A stretch of 64,000 nucleotides of DNA from Bin5 sp965221345 (GCA_965221345.1 CBDCSD010000002.1:1116001-1180000); one strand, 5' to 3'. Counted from the stretch's first letter, positions 25,448 to 34,168 are shown. Translations and numbers: made by a program. The notes: a model not told the origin generated them from the sequence alone.

Positions 25448-26293
25448 ATGGCAGAAAAAACAACTCCTTTTGCCGCTGGATTTGACAAGGCCACCCTGAT
25501 CACGGGCGGCAGCAAGGGCATCGGCTCAGGCTGTGCTCGGGTCTTTACGCGGGCAGGCGCCCGCGTGGTGATCTGCGACATCGACGAGGAGAACGGCCGC
25601 ATGCTGGCCGCTGAGTTGACCGCGGCCGGGCCGGGGGAGTGCCACTTTGAACCGTGTGATGTGCGTCAACCTGCCCAGGTCGAGCGGGTCATCGAAAGGA
25701 CGGCGGCGCGCTTTGGACGGCTGGATTGTCTCATCAACAACGCCGGTCAACACCCTCCCCACCAGCCGATCGACAGTTTCTCTGTTGAGGAGTTCATGGA
25801 GCTGTTGCAACTCAACCTGGTCAGCATTTTCGCCGCCTGCAAATACGCGCTTCCCCATCTGCGCGAGACGCGCGGCAGCATCATCAACCTGGGCAGCATC
25901 GTGGGCGCGATGGGGCAGTGGCAGGCGACCACCTACTGTGCCTCCAAGGGCGGCGTTCACGGCTTTACGAAGGCGTTGGCGATTGACGAAGCCAGGCACG
26001 GTGTGCGCGTGAATGCCATCCTGCCCGGCAATATCCTTACCCAGAGCCGCCTCGATCTTGAGGCCACCATGGAATACGGCCAGGCGTTCCACGACTTTGT
26101 GGAGACATGGCAGTGGACCGGGCGCAGCGGGACGATAGCAGAGGCGGGCAATCTCTGCCTTTTTCTGGCCAGCGACGCGGCCAGCTTCGTCACCGGCGCG
26201 GAAATACCCCTCACCGGCGGCATTGAGCTTGGCCAAGGCCCCAAAGTAACCGTCAGCGAGCGTGAGGTGAGACCACCAGCGGATAGTGGATAA
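25448..26293 (+). CDS. SDR family oxidoreductase
   Basis: The 281-residue short-chain dehydrogenase has T-G-G-S-K-G-I-G (19-26), C-D-I-D for NAD binding, N-N-A-G, a catalytic Ser in L-G-S-I-V-G and Y-C-A-S-K. GGCGGAA precedes ATG 25448. Its stop codon TAA (26291-26293) lies inside a palindromic repeat, so the last residues P-P-A-D-S-G are probably repeat-derived. It follows the sugar importer and probably oxidises the imported sugar or a derivative. Confidence 0.88.
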   Translation: MAEKTTPFAAGFDKATLITGGSKGIGSGCARVFTRAGARVVICDIDEENGRMLAAELTAAGPGECHFEPCDVRQPAQVERVIERTAARFGRLDCLINNAGQHPPHQPIDSFSVEEFMELLQLNLVSIFAACKYALPHLRETRGSIINLGSIVGAMGQWQATTYCASKGGVHGFTKALAIDEARHGVRVNAILPGNILTQSRLDLEATMEYGQAFHDFVETWQWTGRSGTIAEAGNLCLFLASDAASFVTGAEIPLTGGIELGQGPKVTVSEREVRPPADSG

Positions 26294-26311
26294 GACACAC
26301 CACTATCCGCT
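26278..26311. terminator. Hairpin between convergent genes
   Basis: AGCGGATAGTGG (26278-26289) and CCACTATCCGCT (26300-26311) are perfectly complementary with a 10-base loop. It overlaps the SDR stop and lies 55 bp from the end of the opposing dehydrogenase gene. No T-run follows, but the placement between convergent genes fits a transcription barrier. Confidence 0.5.
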
Positions 26312-26365
26312 CGCGATTAACTTCCGCTCTTTCCTCGGAATACCGTCTTTCGATCTGAACCTGCT

Positions 26366-27334
26366 TCAGTCCACAGAAGTGACCCGATGCAGCGGCTCCA
26401 GCCCCTTGGAGACCCGCTCCACGTTGTCGGCCGCGGCTTGGCCGCGGCGTTGCGTTGTCTCTCTGGTTACGCCGGCGATGTGCGGGGTGCAGTATACATT
26501 GTCCATCTGCAGCAGCGGGTGGGAGCTCGGCAGCGGTTCGCCCGCGAACGCATCCACACCGGCGGCCCGGATCTGCCCGTTCTGCAGCGCCTCGACCAGC
26601 GCGTCCTCATCCACCAACAGCCCGCGCGCCACGTTGATCAGCACGGCCGTCGGCTTCATCATCTCGAACTGCCGCGCCCCGATCATGTGCCTTGTCAGGG
26701 CCGTGCTGGGCGTGTGGAGTGACAGATAGTCGGCCTCGGCGATCAGATGATCCATGGCGCTGGGATCCCCGAAGAAGGAGACATGACACTCGTCGCGCAC
26801 CGACTGCGGGATGTCGGCGATGTCGATCGCCATGACTTCCATACCCATTGCGTGGCCGCGCTTGGCCAGTTCACGCCCGCTGGCGCCCAGCCCGATCAGG
26901 CCGAGTTTCTTGCCGGCCAGCTCGTCGTTCAGCGGCAGGCTGAATGTCTCGGTGCGCACGTTCGCCTGCGCGACGCGATGGTTTTTGGCGATCACCAGCA
27001 TCAGGGTGAGGGCATGTTCGGCGAGGGCAATGGCGCTGAAAGGGCCGGGCGTGTTGGCAAACGGCATCTCCTTTCTGAAAAAATAGGGCATGTCCCAATG
27101 ATCGACACCGACCGAGAGCACCTGCCACAGCTTGACGCCGGCGGCGACAGAGGCATCGACCATTTCGTGCGTGCAACCCGCGCACGCCACCACCACGTCG
27201 ATGCCTTCAAACTGCGGGGCCAACGGCTTGTCGGGATCGTACATCTGAATTGGATAGCGCCCGTCGATCGCTTCGATGAAGCCATCGTACCAGTAGTGCA
27301 TTACGGGATTGAAGGGAAGAAAGAGAATTTGCAT
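26366..27334 (-). CDS. D-2-hydroxyacid dehydrogenase (NAD-dependent, phosphoglycerate-dehydrogenase-like)
   Basis: The 322-residue protein has the family's nucleotide motif G-L-G-A-S-G (148-153) and the catalytic triad R237 (N-V-A-R-G), E266 (A-G-E-P) and H285 (T-P-H-I-A-G). It reduces a 2-oxo acid or oxidises a D-2-hydroxy acid. AGG (in AACGAGGTT) precedes the start. It is the last gene of a leftward group with an Ldh2 enzyme and oxygenases; the gap to the Ldh2 gene contains a heptamer repeat tract. Confidence 0.9.
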   Translation of the reverse strand: MQILFLPFNPVMHYWYDGFIEAIDGRYPIQMYDPDKPLAPQFEGIDVVVACAGCTHEMVDASVAAGVKLWQVLSVGVDHWDMPYFFRKEMPFANTPGPFSAIALAEHALTLMLVIAKNHRVAQANVRTETFSLPLNDELAGKKLGLIGLGASGRELAKRGHAMGMEVMAIDIADIPQSVRDECHVSFFGDPSAMDHLIAEADYLSLHTPSTALTRHMIGARQFEMMKPTAVLINVARGLLVDEDALVEALQNGQIRAAGVDAFAGEPLPSSHPLLQMDNVYCTPHIAGVTRETTQRRGQAAADNVERVSKGLEPLHRVTSVD

Positions 27335-27352
27335 TGTCTGAACCTCGTTGGG

Positions 27353-27390
27353 GCAGTGGTTAGTGGTTAGTGGTTAGTGGTCAGTGAACA
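27353..27390. repeat. Heptamer repeat tract (GTTAGTG)n
   Basis: Consecutive CAGTGGTTAGTGGTTAGTGG units ending GTCAGTGAACA form a tract of about five heptamers in the gap between two leftward genes. It is the same family as the tract at 59232-59292. Confidence 0.85.
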
Positions 27391-27448
27391 GCCTGCGCGT
27401 TGCTGCCCATGATGCCATGTAAGCAGTGGGGCATCAAACCGGGGCAGG

Positions 27449-28498
27449 TCAGGCTGCAATCGCGACGCCGAGGCTGTCTGCGGTTTCGAGCATTTCCTGC
27501 CAGATGCTGTCTTCGACGGGGATGCCGTGCTCGCCGCGCTGTTGGGCGGTGCGGTATTCGGGTTCGCCGGGGAAAAGGACCTCGCTGACACCGGGTTGCG
27601 GGCGCGCCGACTTTACCCAGGCGATCTGCTCCTGGACGGTCTCGATGAACTCGTCGTATGGAAGCAGGGCCTCGATGTTGATGGCCTGGAAGTAGACGCC
27701 GTTGCCGGTCTGCTCGCGCTCTTTGCCGGTGCAGCCGGCGCCGGACAGCGCGCCGGCCAGCAACTCGGCGACGATGCCCAGCGCAAAGCCCTTGTGGCCG
27801 ACGATTCCGCCCAGGGGCAGGAGCGCGCCCGCGGGCGGGCCGTAGAAGGCGGCGGGATCGGTGGTAGGGTTGCCGTCGGCGTCGATGATTACACCTTCGG
27901 GCAACTGCTTGCCCGCGTATTGGGTAACCCGGACCTTGCCCTCGGGGAATACCGAGGTCGTTATGTCAACCATGACGGGCCACGGCCCGCCGCTCGGCAT
28001 GGCGAAAGCAATGGGGTTGGGGGAGAGCCGCCGTTCGGCGCCGCCCCACGGGGCCACTGAGCCGGTGGTGCCATAGGAGTTGACGACCGCCATGCCGATC
28101 ATGCGCTCCGCCGCGGCCATGGTGGGGTACTCGCCCACGCGCCCGACGTGCTGGCTGCCACGCACGACGACGGTGCCGATGGCGACCTGGCGCGCCTTTT
28201 CGATCGCGAGGCGCATCGCCTGGCGGGCGATCACCATGCCCCAGCCCTGGTGGGCCTGGATGACGGCTGAGGCCGCGGTTTCTCGCTCGATCTCGATAGG
28301 CGTGCCCGGCCGGATCGCGCCGCTGCGAATCTGGCCGACGTATTGCGGTATGCGCATCACGCCATGCGAGTCGTGTCCGAACAGGTTGGCGCGTACAAGC
28401 ACCTCGCAGACGGTTTGCGACTCGGCGTGAGGGGAGCCGGCCGCGTCCAGGATCCGGGTGCCGATCTCTTGCAGTTGGTCGGCGGTCAGATATTTCAT
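27449..28498 (-). CDS. Ldh2/malate-lactate dehydrogenase family oxidoreductase
   Basis: The 349-residue enzyme is the second Ldh2-family member in the window. The hallmark G-H-D-S-H-G is at residues 41-46 with likely catalytic H45, followed by N-P-I-A-F-A-M-P-S-G and G-H-K-G-F-A-L-G. It is clearly diverged from the copy at 20356, so it probably acts on a different hydroxy acid. It forms a leftward series with two oxygenases and a hydroxyacid dehydrogenase. Confidence 0.9.
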   Translation of the reverse strand: MKYLTADQLQEIGTRILDAAGSPHAESQTVCEVLVRANLFGHDSHGVMRIPQYVGQIRSGAIRPGTPIEIERETAASAVIQAHQGWGMVIARQAMRLAIEKARQVAIGTVVVRGSQHVGRVGEYPTMAAAERMIGMAVVNSYGTTGSVAPWGGAERRLSPNPIAFAMPSGGPWPVMVDITTSVFPEGKVRVTQYAGKQLPEGVIIDADGNPTTDPAAFYGPPAGALLPLGGIVGHKGFALGIVAELLAGALSGAGCTGKEREQTGNGVYFQAINIEALLPYDEFIETVQEQIAWVKSARPQPGVSEVLFPGEPEYRTAQQRGEHGIPVEDSIWQEMLETADSLGVAIAA

Positions 28499-28544
28499 AT
28501 AAATCGCTCCAGGTGGGTATGCTGTGGAATCCAGTAGCCGCGGT

Positions 28545-29336
28545 TCAGGCCATGGCCTTCACGCAGTTGTCGTCGAGCGGACTGAGGGGAGTGAAGTCGC
28601 GATTATTCTGATACCACGGGCGCTCGGTGCCGGTGCAGGCGTTGCTGACGGCGTTGTAGATCAGGTACATGATGGCCCGCCGCCATGGGGAGACATTGTT
28701 GGCCGAACCGTGCAGCACGTTGCAATGGATGAAGGCGACCGATCCCGCCGGCCCGACCAGCGCTTCGATCCCGTTCTCTGCCGCGAGCCGTTCAAAAGTC
28801 GCATGATCGATATGATGCAGCGCATATCCCCGCCCTGCGGCATCCTTGTGCAGCCGGGCGTCCAGAAGACCATGGCGCTGCGAGCCGGGCACGACCAGGA
28901 GGGGAGACGTGACCGCGGTGCAGTCGTCGATGAAGACCGATACCATGATGCAGTTCGGTTCCGGCATGCCGTCGATCGAATGCCAGGGTGGGTAATCCTG
29001 GTGCCAGTCCCAGGACGCGCCGCCGCCGAAGCCCTGTTTGGGGTTCATACGGCTCTGATGGAGATAGACGTCGTCCTGCAACAGCTGGCGGACCGGGTTC
29101 AACAGACGGGGAAGCAGGGTAAGGTAGCGGAACGGCTCGGAATACAGGTGCGCCCCAAAGGCCAGCCTGGCCGACGACGGATCCTCCATTTCGGAGATAA
29201 TCTCCGGCCCCTGGCGATTGAGGATCTCCGGCACCGCTTCCTGCAAGACCGATACTTCATCGCTGTCGAGCAGATCGGGGAAAAAGAGGTAGCCCTGTTC
29301 ATCATATTGCGTAATCTGCGCGCTGCTGAGTTTCAT
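28545..29336 (-). CDS. Phytanoyl-CoA dioxygenase family (Fe(II)/2-oxoglutarate) protein, EctD-like
   Basis: From ATG at 29336 the protein is 263 residues. GGAG lies ten bases before it. It has the facial triad H112-x-D114 in W-D-W-H-Q-D-Y and H209 in N-V-L-H-G, with R219/R220 likely to bind 2-oxoglutarate. The block W-H-S-I-D-G-M-P resembles ectoine-hydroxylase-type members. The frame continues upstream to 29648 but through CGAAGG repeats, so the longer version is rejected. It probably hydroxylates a small polar molecule; the substrate is unknown. Confidence 0.88.
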   Translation of the reverse strand: MKLSSAQITQYDEQGYLFFPDLLDSDEVSVLQEAVPEILNRQGPEIISEMEDPSSARLAFGAHLYSEPFRYLTLLPRLLNPVRQLLQDDVYLHQSRMNPKQGFGGGASWDWHQDYPPWHSIDGMPEPNCIMVSVFIDDCTAVTSPLLVVPGSQRHGLLDARLHKDAAGRGYALHHIDHATFERLAAENGIEALVGPAGSVAFIHCNVLHGSANNVSPWRRAIMYLIYNAVSNACTGTERPWYQNNRDFTPLSPLDDNCVKAMA

Positions 29337-29663
29337 GTTTTGATCTCCACAATTCGGTCCGCGATGGCACGCGGAGGGGCGCGGTGAAAACTTTTTTTGT
29401 CCACGAAGGGCCACGAAGGGCCGCGAAGAACACCTTTCTTTGATCCGCGAAGGCACGCGAAGGGGCGCGAAGAACACCTTTCTTTGTCCACGAAGGGCCG
29501 CGGAGAACACCTTTCTTTGATCCGCGAAGGCACGCGAAGGGGCGCGAAGAACACCATAGGCGTATCGGATTTTCTTTGGGTGACTGGGCGGCCCTTTATG
29601 GATCAGCTGTACTTTGCTCCCGCATATCGCTGTTCTGACAGATGTCAACGAGCCCTGGTGATA
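29337..29663. other. 327-bp intergenic region, mostly repeats
   Basis: The right part (about 29560-29663) carries no recognisable signal apart from short incidental frames. The left part is occupied by the CGAAGG repeats and the ribosome-binding site of the leftward dioxygenase gene. Confidence 0.6.
29359..29555. repeat. CGAAGG-type intergenic repeat cluster
   Basis: A 35-base unit beginning TCCGCGAAGGCACGCGAAGG occurs identically at 29444-29478 and 29521-29555, and in degraded form at about 29359-29392. Between them are related units CCACGAAGGGCCGCG followed by AACACCTTTCTTTG. The pattern is tandem with two alternating half-units and has no coding potential I trust. Confidence 0.85.
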
Positions 29664-30500
29664 TCAACGCCCTTTTGCCCACATTCCCGGGTCCGAAGAG
29701 GAATAGGGCCAGCCTGAACCGCCAACCACGTGAAACTCTTCGGCTTTGCCGCACAGCCAGTAGAACATTTCGGCCACACGCGGGACCGACTGCCATTTGC
29801 GGTGGCCGCCGCAGAAGTAGCTGCTGGTAAAGGAGTAGTCGGCGCCGGCGAAATCAAAGTCGGCGCGCGCGTTCCAATCGCGCGCCGGCGGCGTTGTGCG
29901 CCAATACACCCATTTCAACAGGTTGCGCGTCGATTGATCGACCTTGTCGGGCTGACGGTGCCAGATCGAATAGGCGGTGACGAACACCGATCCGGCGGTC
30001 GCGGTGGTGGGTACCTGACCGGTCAGATTGCCAAAGCGTTCTATGTCCTCCCTGGCGATGGGTACAAGGTGGGAGCCGGGCAGGAACAGGGTCGGCCCCA
30101 TCTCAATGCTGTTCAACTGGGGAATATAGAAGACTTGCAGCAGATTGCAGGCGCGCTCGAAGTCGGAACCGGCGTCGATATGCCAGTAGTTGGCTGCTGC
30201 CGGCCCCACCAGGCGATGGTTGGCCATCCACTCGGGCAGCTGGAAGTGGGCGCCCAGCAGGGAGCGGATGACGCCGGCGACCGCCGGATGCAACAGCACT
30301 TCGTCGATGAACCGTTCATCCTGTACCAACTGTTGGGGGTCTGCTCCCTCCTCGTTAAGATACTCGAAAACCCAGCGGTTAGTGTAATCCGGTATCACGC
30401 CTTCGATTGTGAGAAAACCGGTTTTGCAGAATTCCAGAACCTCCTCATCGGTCAGAGTAGGCTTGATGTTATCCGCCGCGCGACGCGCTTCCTTCGCCAT
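29664..30500 (-). CDS. Phytanoyl-CoA dioxygenase family protein
   Basis: This second Fe(II)/2-oxoglutarate oxygenase has 278 residues. The triad is H107-x-D109 (Y-W-H-I-D-A) and H181 (S-I-W-H-R), with R192 as likely 2-oxoglutarate ligand. It is only distantly related to the 28545 gene, suggesting two different hydroxylations. A perfect AGGAGGT lies 4-5 bases before the start. It is followed by a 327-bp repeat-containing gap. Confidence 0.88.
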   Translation of the reverse strand: MAKEARRAADNIKPTLTDEEVLEFCKTGFLTIEGVIPDYTNRWVFEYLNEEGADPQQLVQDERFIDEVLLHPAVAGVIRSLLGAHFQLPEWMANHRLVGPAAANYWHIDAGSDFERACNLLQVFYIPQLNSIEMGPTLFLPGSHLVPIAREDIERFGNLTGQVPTTATAGSVFVTAYSIWHRQPDKVDQSTRNLLKWVYWRTTPPARDWNARADFDFAGADYSFTSSYFCGGHRKWQSVPRVAEMFYWLCGKAEEFHVVGGSGWPYSSSDPGMWAKGR

Positions 30501-30545
30501 TGGTTACCTCCTGCCTGGCATGCACGAGAGCCATAAGAGTCACAG

Positions 30546-30956
30546 TCAGATTTTCGCTTCAAGAATCTGCAGCAGTTCGAAAACCATGCCGTTGGGTGAA
30601 CGGAAGAATGCCAGGCGGCGCGAGCCAAAGGCGGCGCTGATCTCCACCCGTTCAACCAATACTTCCAGGCCCATGCCGGTGAGCCGTTCGTACTCCTGAT
30701 CCAGGTCATCGACTTCGAAGACGGCGTGCGTCAGGCCGGGCATCAGCTCGTGGCCGAGTTTATCCTCGAAGACCGTCTTGGGTGTAAGAAAGATGCGCGT
30801 GCCGCCAAAATCGACGAAGGCGTAGTCGACCTCCGCACCGTCGGGCGCGCTGAACGTCTCGCGCAAAATCAGCTTGGCGCCGATCTCTTGCCAGAACGCG
30901 ATTTCGCTGTCCATGTCATCGACTTTCATGCCGATGTTCCAGAGCGCGGCGTCCAT
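30546..30956 (-). CDS. VOC (glyoxalase fold) protein
   Basis: The 136-residue protein has VOC motifs: N-I-G-M-K-V-D-D-M-D near the start, a central H-A-V-F-E-V-D-D-L-D and a terminal M-V-F-E-L-L. Such proteins act as epimerases, lyases or dioxygenases on small acids. It starts immediately after the stop of the gene encoded upstream (30957), so the two are coupled. Confidence 0.85.
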   Translation of the reverse strand: MDAALWNIGMKVDDMDSEIAFWQEIGAKLILRETFSAPDGAEVDYAFVDFGGTRIFLTPKTVFEDKLGHELMPGLTHAVFEVDDLDQEYERLTGMGLEVLVERVEISAAFGSRRLAFFRSPNGMVFELLQILEAKI

Positions 30957-31319
30957 TTATTCCCATTTCTCCAGGATGAACTCGCAGGTGACATGCACAT
31001 CCCGGCTGTGTCCGGTCAGAAGTTGGGCCGGGAAGCGGATCACACGCCAGCCGGTGTTGATGGCGTCCAATACAGTCTTATAGGGCCAGTCGGAGGGGTC
31101 GAACGGGCCGTCGGAGACCCCGCCGTCCGCGACCTGCAGCATACCGATCACCTGGGAGGTAACGGAGGTGGTTGCGGTCTGCAAGTAGAGCAAACTCTGG
31201 CGTCTGGCGTTGTTCTCTCCGATCGCCGTGCCCAACTCCCGCAACCGCTCCTCAGTCAGTTCTCCCCGCTCCAGCTGTTCGATACACTCTTCCAATAGTT
31301 GGGCGGCGACGGTATTCAT
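30957..31319 (-). CDS. Conserved small protein of unknown function
   Basis: I do not recognise this 120-residue protein. It is acidic and helical at the N-terminus (E-C-I-E-Q-L-E-R-G-E-L-T), followed by G-T-A-I-G-E-N-N-A-R-R-Q and a C-terminal half with W-P-Y-K-T-V and V-T-C-E-F-I-L-E-K. No signal peptide or membrane segment is visible. It lies between the M81 peptidase and the VOC gene with almost no spacing, so it is most likely a partner in the same operon. Confidence 0.7.
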   Translation of the reverse strand: MNTVAAQLLEECIEQLERGELTEERLRELGTAIGENNARRQSLLYLQTATTSVTSQVIGMLQVADGGVSDGPFDPSDWPYKTVLDAINTGWRVIRFPAQLLTGHSRDVHVTCEFILEKWE

Positions 31320-31346
31320 TGGCAGGTGTTCCTTGGTGGATCATCC

Positions 31347-32855
31347 TCAACTGACGACAACCGGTATCTCGAGGTCAGGAATCTCCTCGTCAAGCGGGAA
31401 AAAGGGCCGCTGCATGCGCTCGTAGTTCAGGTTGCGCACGTGGGCCGGGGTAGGGCCGGGCGTGTCGATGATAAAAGCCGCCTTCATCAGGTCGCGGTAG
31501 GCGTGGCGATAGTTCATGGGATTCTTGACGCCGATGAACTTGGCCCGGCGTACATCCATGCCCAGGCTGCGAAACTGCTCATCGCCCCAGTCGTAAGTGG
31601 GTTGCGACATGACCAGAAGCTCGATGCTGCCGATCTGCAGCACGGCCGAGAGACCCATCGAGGCCCAGGTGCCGCCAAAGAGACCGCCGTCGTAGAGGAA
31701 GCTGCCGTCACTGAGACGGCGCACGACGCCGCTGACCGGGACGGGCTGGCCCCAGGTCGGGTCAAGGCTGTAGCCAACTTGCAGGCTGACTGTCTGGCCA
31801 ATGCCGGCGCGTCCGCATGCCTGGGCCGCGGCCGCATCCACCACCATCAGGAAGGCAGGCTCGTCCACTCCCAGCGCCAAGAGCTCGCGCAGCAAAGCGA
31901 CGCTGTCGCCGGGCGCGCCGCCGCCGGCGCAATCGGCGGTATCCACCAGCAGCACCGGTCCCCCCTCCACCTGGCGGCCGCGGGCAACCGCCTCCGCCAC
32001 CGGCAGATGCTCTGTCTCGAACGCTCGGCGCCGCTCCCAAAACTCCGCGGCCAGCCCCTGCGCCTCGTCTGCCGCCAGCGCGGGGTCATTGTCGGTCACC
32101 ACGATGCTGCCGCAGCCCATGCCGGGCAGGTCGTTGTAGGGGTGGACCTGGAAACAGGATACGGAGAGAATGCCCGGCTGCGTTTCCAGGCGCCGCGCCC
32201 GCCGGGTCAGGTGTGCCATAGGCCCGTCGCCGAAAGTCTGGCCGTTGCAGGCCCCGCAGATGATGGGGACCTTGGCCAGGGCCATCACCGGCCTGACGTC
32301 GCCCTGCACCGTCCGCAACAGGAGGCTGGCCCCGCGTTCGCCGGTGGAAAAGGTGTCGTCGTGGGGATAGTGGGTGAAGGACACCAGGGCAGTGGCCTGG
32401 CTGACCATGCGGTGGGTGACGTGCGCGTGCAGGTCGAGCGTCATGACGATTGGCAGGTCCTGCCCGACGATGTGGCGCACGGCATCGAGGAGATCGCCCT
32501 CCGGGTCCTCTTGCGAAGCGGTGACCATGGAGCCGTGCATGGCGAGTATGAGGCCGTCAAGCGGCGGCGCAGCGCGCAGTCGCGCCAGCAGCGTCTCCTT
32601 CAACTCGGTGTAGCAGGCATCCGAGAGCGCTCCGCCCGAGACGCTGCGCGCCGCCAGAAGCGGAACTGCCTGCGCGCCCTCCTCAGCGCAGGTGGCGAGA
32701 ATGCCGGCAACTTCGCAGTCGGTGCCGGCCAGTTGCAACAGGGCATCGCCTTCATGCACATAGGAGTTGCGAAACAGGGCCAGGTCGGTCTGCGTGGCCG
32801 CGAACTGGTTGCTTTCCTGGAAGATCGAGCCGATGCCGATGCGCATGCCTGTCAT
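31347..32855 (-). CDS. M81 family metallopeptidase (MlrC-like)
   Basis: From ATG at 32855 (GAGGA upstream) the protein is 502 residues, the usual size of MlrC (DUF1485 plus MlrC C-terminal domain). Likely zinc-binding blocks are H-G-S-M-V near residue 110, D-L-H-A-H-V-T and H-Y-P-H-D-D. The family was named for microcystin degradation, but most members sit in catabolic operons and hydrolyse or process unknown amides. A longer frame to 32909 adds basic residues without a ribosome-binding site. Confidence 0.88.
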   Translation of the reverse strand: MTGMRIGIGSIFQESNQFAATQTDLALFRNSYVHEGDALLQLAGTDCEVAGILATCAEEGAQAVPLLAARSVSGGALSDACYTELKETLLARLRAAPPLDGLILAMHGSMVTASQEDPEGDLLDAVRHIVGQDLPIVMTLDLHAHVTHRMVSQATALVSFTHYPHDDTFSTGERGASLLLRTVQGDVRPVMALAKVPIICGACNGQTFGDGPMAHLTRRARRLETQPGILSVSCFQVHPYNDLPGMGCGSIVVTDNDPALAADEAQGLAAEFWERRRAFETEHLPVAEAVARGRQVEGGPVLLVDTADCAGGGAPGDSVALLRELLALGVDEPAFLMVVDAAAAQACGRAGIGQTVSLQVGYSLDPTWGQPVPVSGVVRRLSDGSFLYDGGLFGGTWASMGLSAVLQIGSIELLVMSQPTYDWGDEQFRSLGMDVRRAKFIGVKNPMNYRHAYRDLMKAAFIIDTPGPTPAHVRNLNYERMQRPFFPLDEEIPDLEIPVVVS

Positions 32856-33023
32856 TGGATTTCCTCTTTGGGCCCCATTTCGTGCGGGGGGCGCATCGAC
32901 CAAACGCAATAGGGAAAATATCAGATGTTACTTATGGGCGCGTTCCAACAGATGGACATAGAGATTATACCCACCTACCCGAGGAAGGACAATGCTTGTG
33001 CAGACGGGGGCATGAAACTACAC

Positions 33024-33030
33024 TATGGTA
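33024..33030. repeat. 7-bp target duplication TATGGTA, left copy
   Basis: TATGGTA directly precedes the first base of the left IS982-type terminal repeat. The same seven bases directly follow the right IS982-type end at 41833-41839. Confidence 0.75.
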
Positions 33031-34016
33031 ACCTGAATTCGGAGTTAGATAAGGGCCGGCAAGAGAGCCATATCTTTGTCAGAGAGATGGAGAGAAGGCT
33101 TCTTGGCTTGCCAGGTGTAGGCAATCAGACCGGCGATGAGATTGACGATAAAGTTGGTCGTGCTCCGATGACGGGTGTGTTCAATCTGTGAGATATTTTT
33201 GAGTTGGTCAAAGATGGTCTCAATGACGAAGCGTTTACGCGTTAGGAGCTTGTCTTCGAGAACAACGAGATGATTCTGCATGTTTTTGCGAATGGGCGTG
33301 ATCAATTGCAGTCCCCGTGCGAAGCGTTGTTCAAAGAGCGTTTGGGAGAGATAGCCGCGGTCGCCGACCAGCTTTCCCCACAGTTTTTTGGTCATCTGTG
33401 GGACCGGTTTGCGGGCATCGGTGTTGCCGGGCGTGCGTTGAACCGCCAGCAATTCACCCTGGTCATTGACAATCAGATGGAGTTTGAAGCCATGGAACCA
33501 TCCCATGCTGCTCTTGCCGCGCCTGGCCACCTCGGCAAAGACCCGATGGCGGCCGATGCGCTTGTTGTGGCGGACGGACAAGGTGGTTGAATCAATGAAT
33601 GCCATTCCCGTCCTCTGGCCAGAGCGCACTCGCAGATAGAGAGACATGGCGGGCAGGGTTGATGGAATTAACTCCACAAAGCGCGTGTAACTGACCAGAG
33701 CAGGAAATTCACTGCGCATATGCTTACAGAGGTGTTGCCTATAGCAGGCTTTGAAATCACGATAATGCGACTGGTGAAAATGAATCAGAATCGTCATCAC
33801 TTCACTCATGCTCATACGAGGCGCCGGTCCTCGCTTCCGAGTCACGCCCAACAGCCTGGCATTCTCCCATGTAGTCAACCACTGACAGAAATCATCGACA
33901 TGACAGAACAGTTTGCGTATGCTCATCACTGAGCACCTTTCTCTGCTGGCGAATTCTGGTTGCAGAGCTTCTATTCTGCCAGCTTGGTAAGGTGCTCACT
34001 TACTCCGAATTCAGGT
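33031..34016 (-). mobile_element. IS982-family insertion sequence, complete copy
   Basis: The 986-bp element has terminal inverted repeats ACCTGAATTCGGAGT (15 bp perfect, then one mismatch, then AG) and one full transposase gene. It forms the left arm of the composite unit. Confidence 0.88.
33045..33929 (-). CDS. IS982 family transposase
   Basis: The 294-residue DDE transposase has D113 (A-F-I-D-S-T), D190 (V-G-D-R-G-Y-L-S) and E237 (V-I-E-T), followed by the diagnostic D-Q-L-K-N-I-S-Q-I-E-H-T-R-H-R-S. The reading frame is uninterrupted and fills the element between its terminal repeats, so the copy may be active. Alternative start Mets are residues 1 and 2. Confidence 0.93.
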   Translation of the reverse strand: MMSIRKLFCHVDDFCQWLTTWENARLLGVTRKRGPAPRMSMSEVMTILIHFHQSHYRDFKACYRQHLCKHMRSEFPALVSYTRFVELIPSTLPAMSLYLRVRSGQRTGMAFIDSTTLSVRHNKRIGRHRVFAEVARRGKSSMGWFHGFKLHLIVNDQGELLAVQRTPGNTDARKPVPQMTKKLWGKLVGDRGYLSQTLFEQRFARGLQLITPIRKNMQNHLVVLEDKLLTRKRFVIETIFDQLKNISQIEHTRHRSTTNFIVNLIAGLIAYTWQAKKPSLHLSDKDMALLPALI

Positions 34017-34017
34017 T

Positions 34018-34167
34018 GACTAAGATCGGATGATCTTCACGGCGGTCGTCGCCGTTCTAGCCAATGTCATCGCGAATTATCTTGGCCGCAGGCGGCAGCG
34101 CACGAACCTTTCCAGGATACGCAATCCGGAGGCGACGTTACACGGATTGCGATCAAGGAGGCCGTAA
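34018..34167 (+). pseudogene. Truncated tail of a tandem paralogue of the next membrane-protein gene
   Basis: Immediately inside the left IS, a frame reads F-T-A-V-V-A-V-L-A-N-V-I-A-N-Y, closely matching V-T-L-I-V-A-I-L-A-N-V-I-A-N-Y near the end of the intact 34169-34483 gene. It then runs to TAA at 34165-34167. A stop at 34021 marks the break at the IS junction. The flanking DNA also repeats (GGAGGCG...ACACGGATTGCG upstream, GGAGGCG...TACGCGGATTGCG downstream of the intact gene), so a tandem duplication was cut at the IS boundary. Confidence 0.65.
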
Positions 34168-34168
34168 C

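Noticed and set aside
29337..29648. N-terminal extension of the EctD-like dioxygenase to 29648
   Set aside because: The extra 104 residues are encoded by CGAAGG repeats, lack family similarity, and a good Shine-Dalgarno precedes the internal ATG at 29336.
31299..32912. 537-codon open frame on the plus strand opposite the M81 peptidase
   Set aside because: The plus-strand product is low-complexity (G, A, V, H, R) with no domain, while the minus strand encodes a full-length MlrC-type protein with conserved motifs.
33031..34016. Left IS982 copy as an independent recent insertion
   Set aside because: Its two flanks (TATGGTA and TGACTAA) do not match, whereas the left flank matches the far right flank of the truncated copy, so independent insertion is less likely than movement as one unit.
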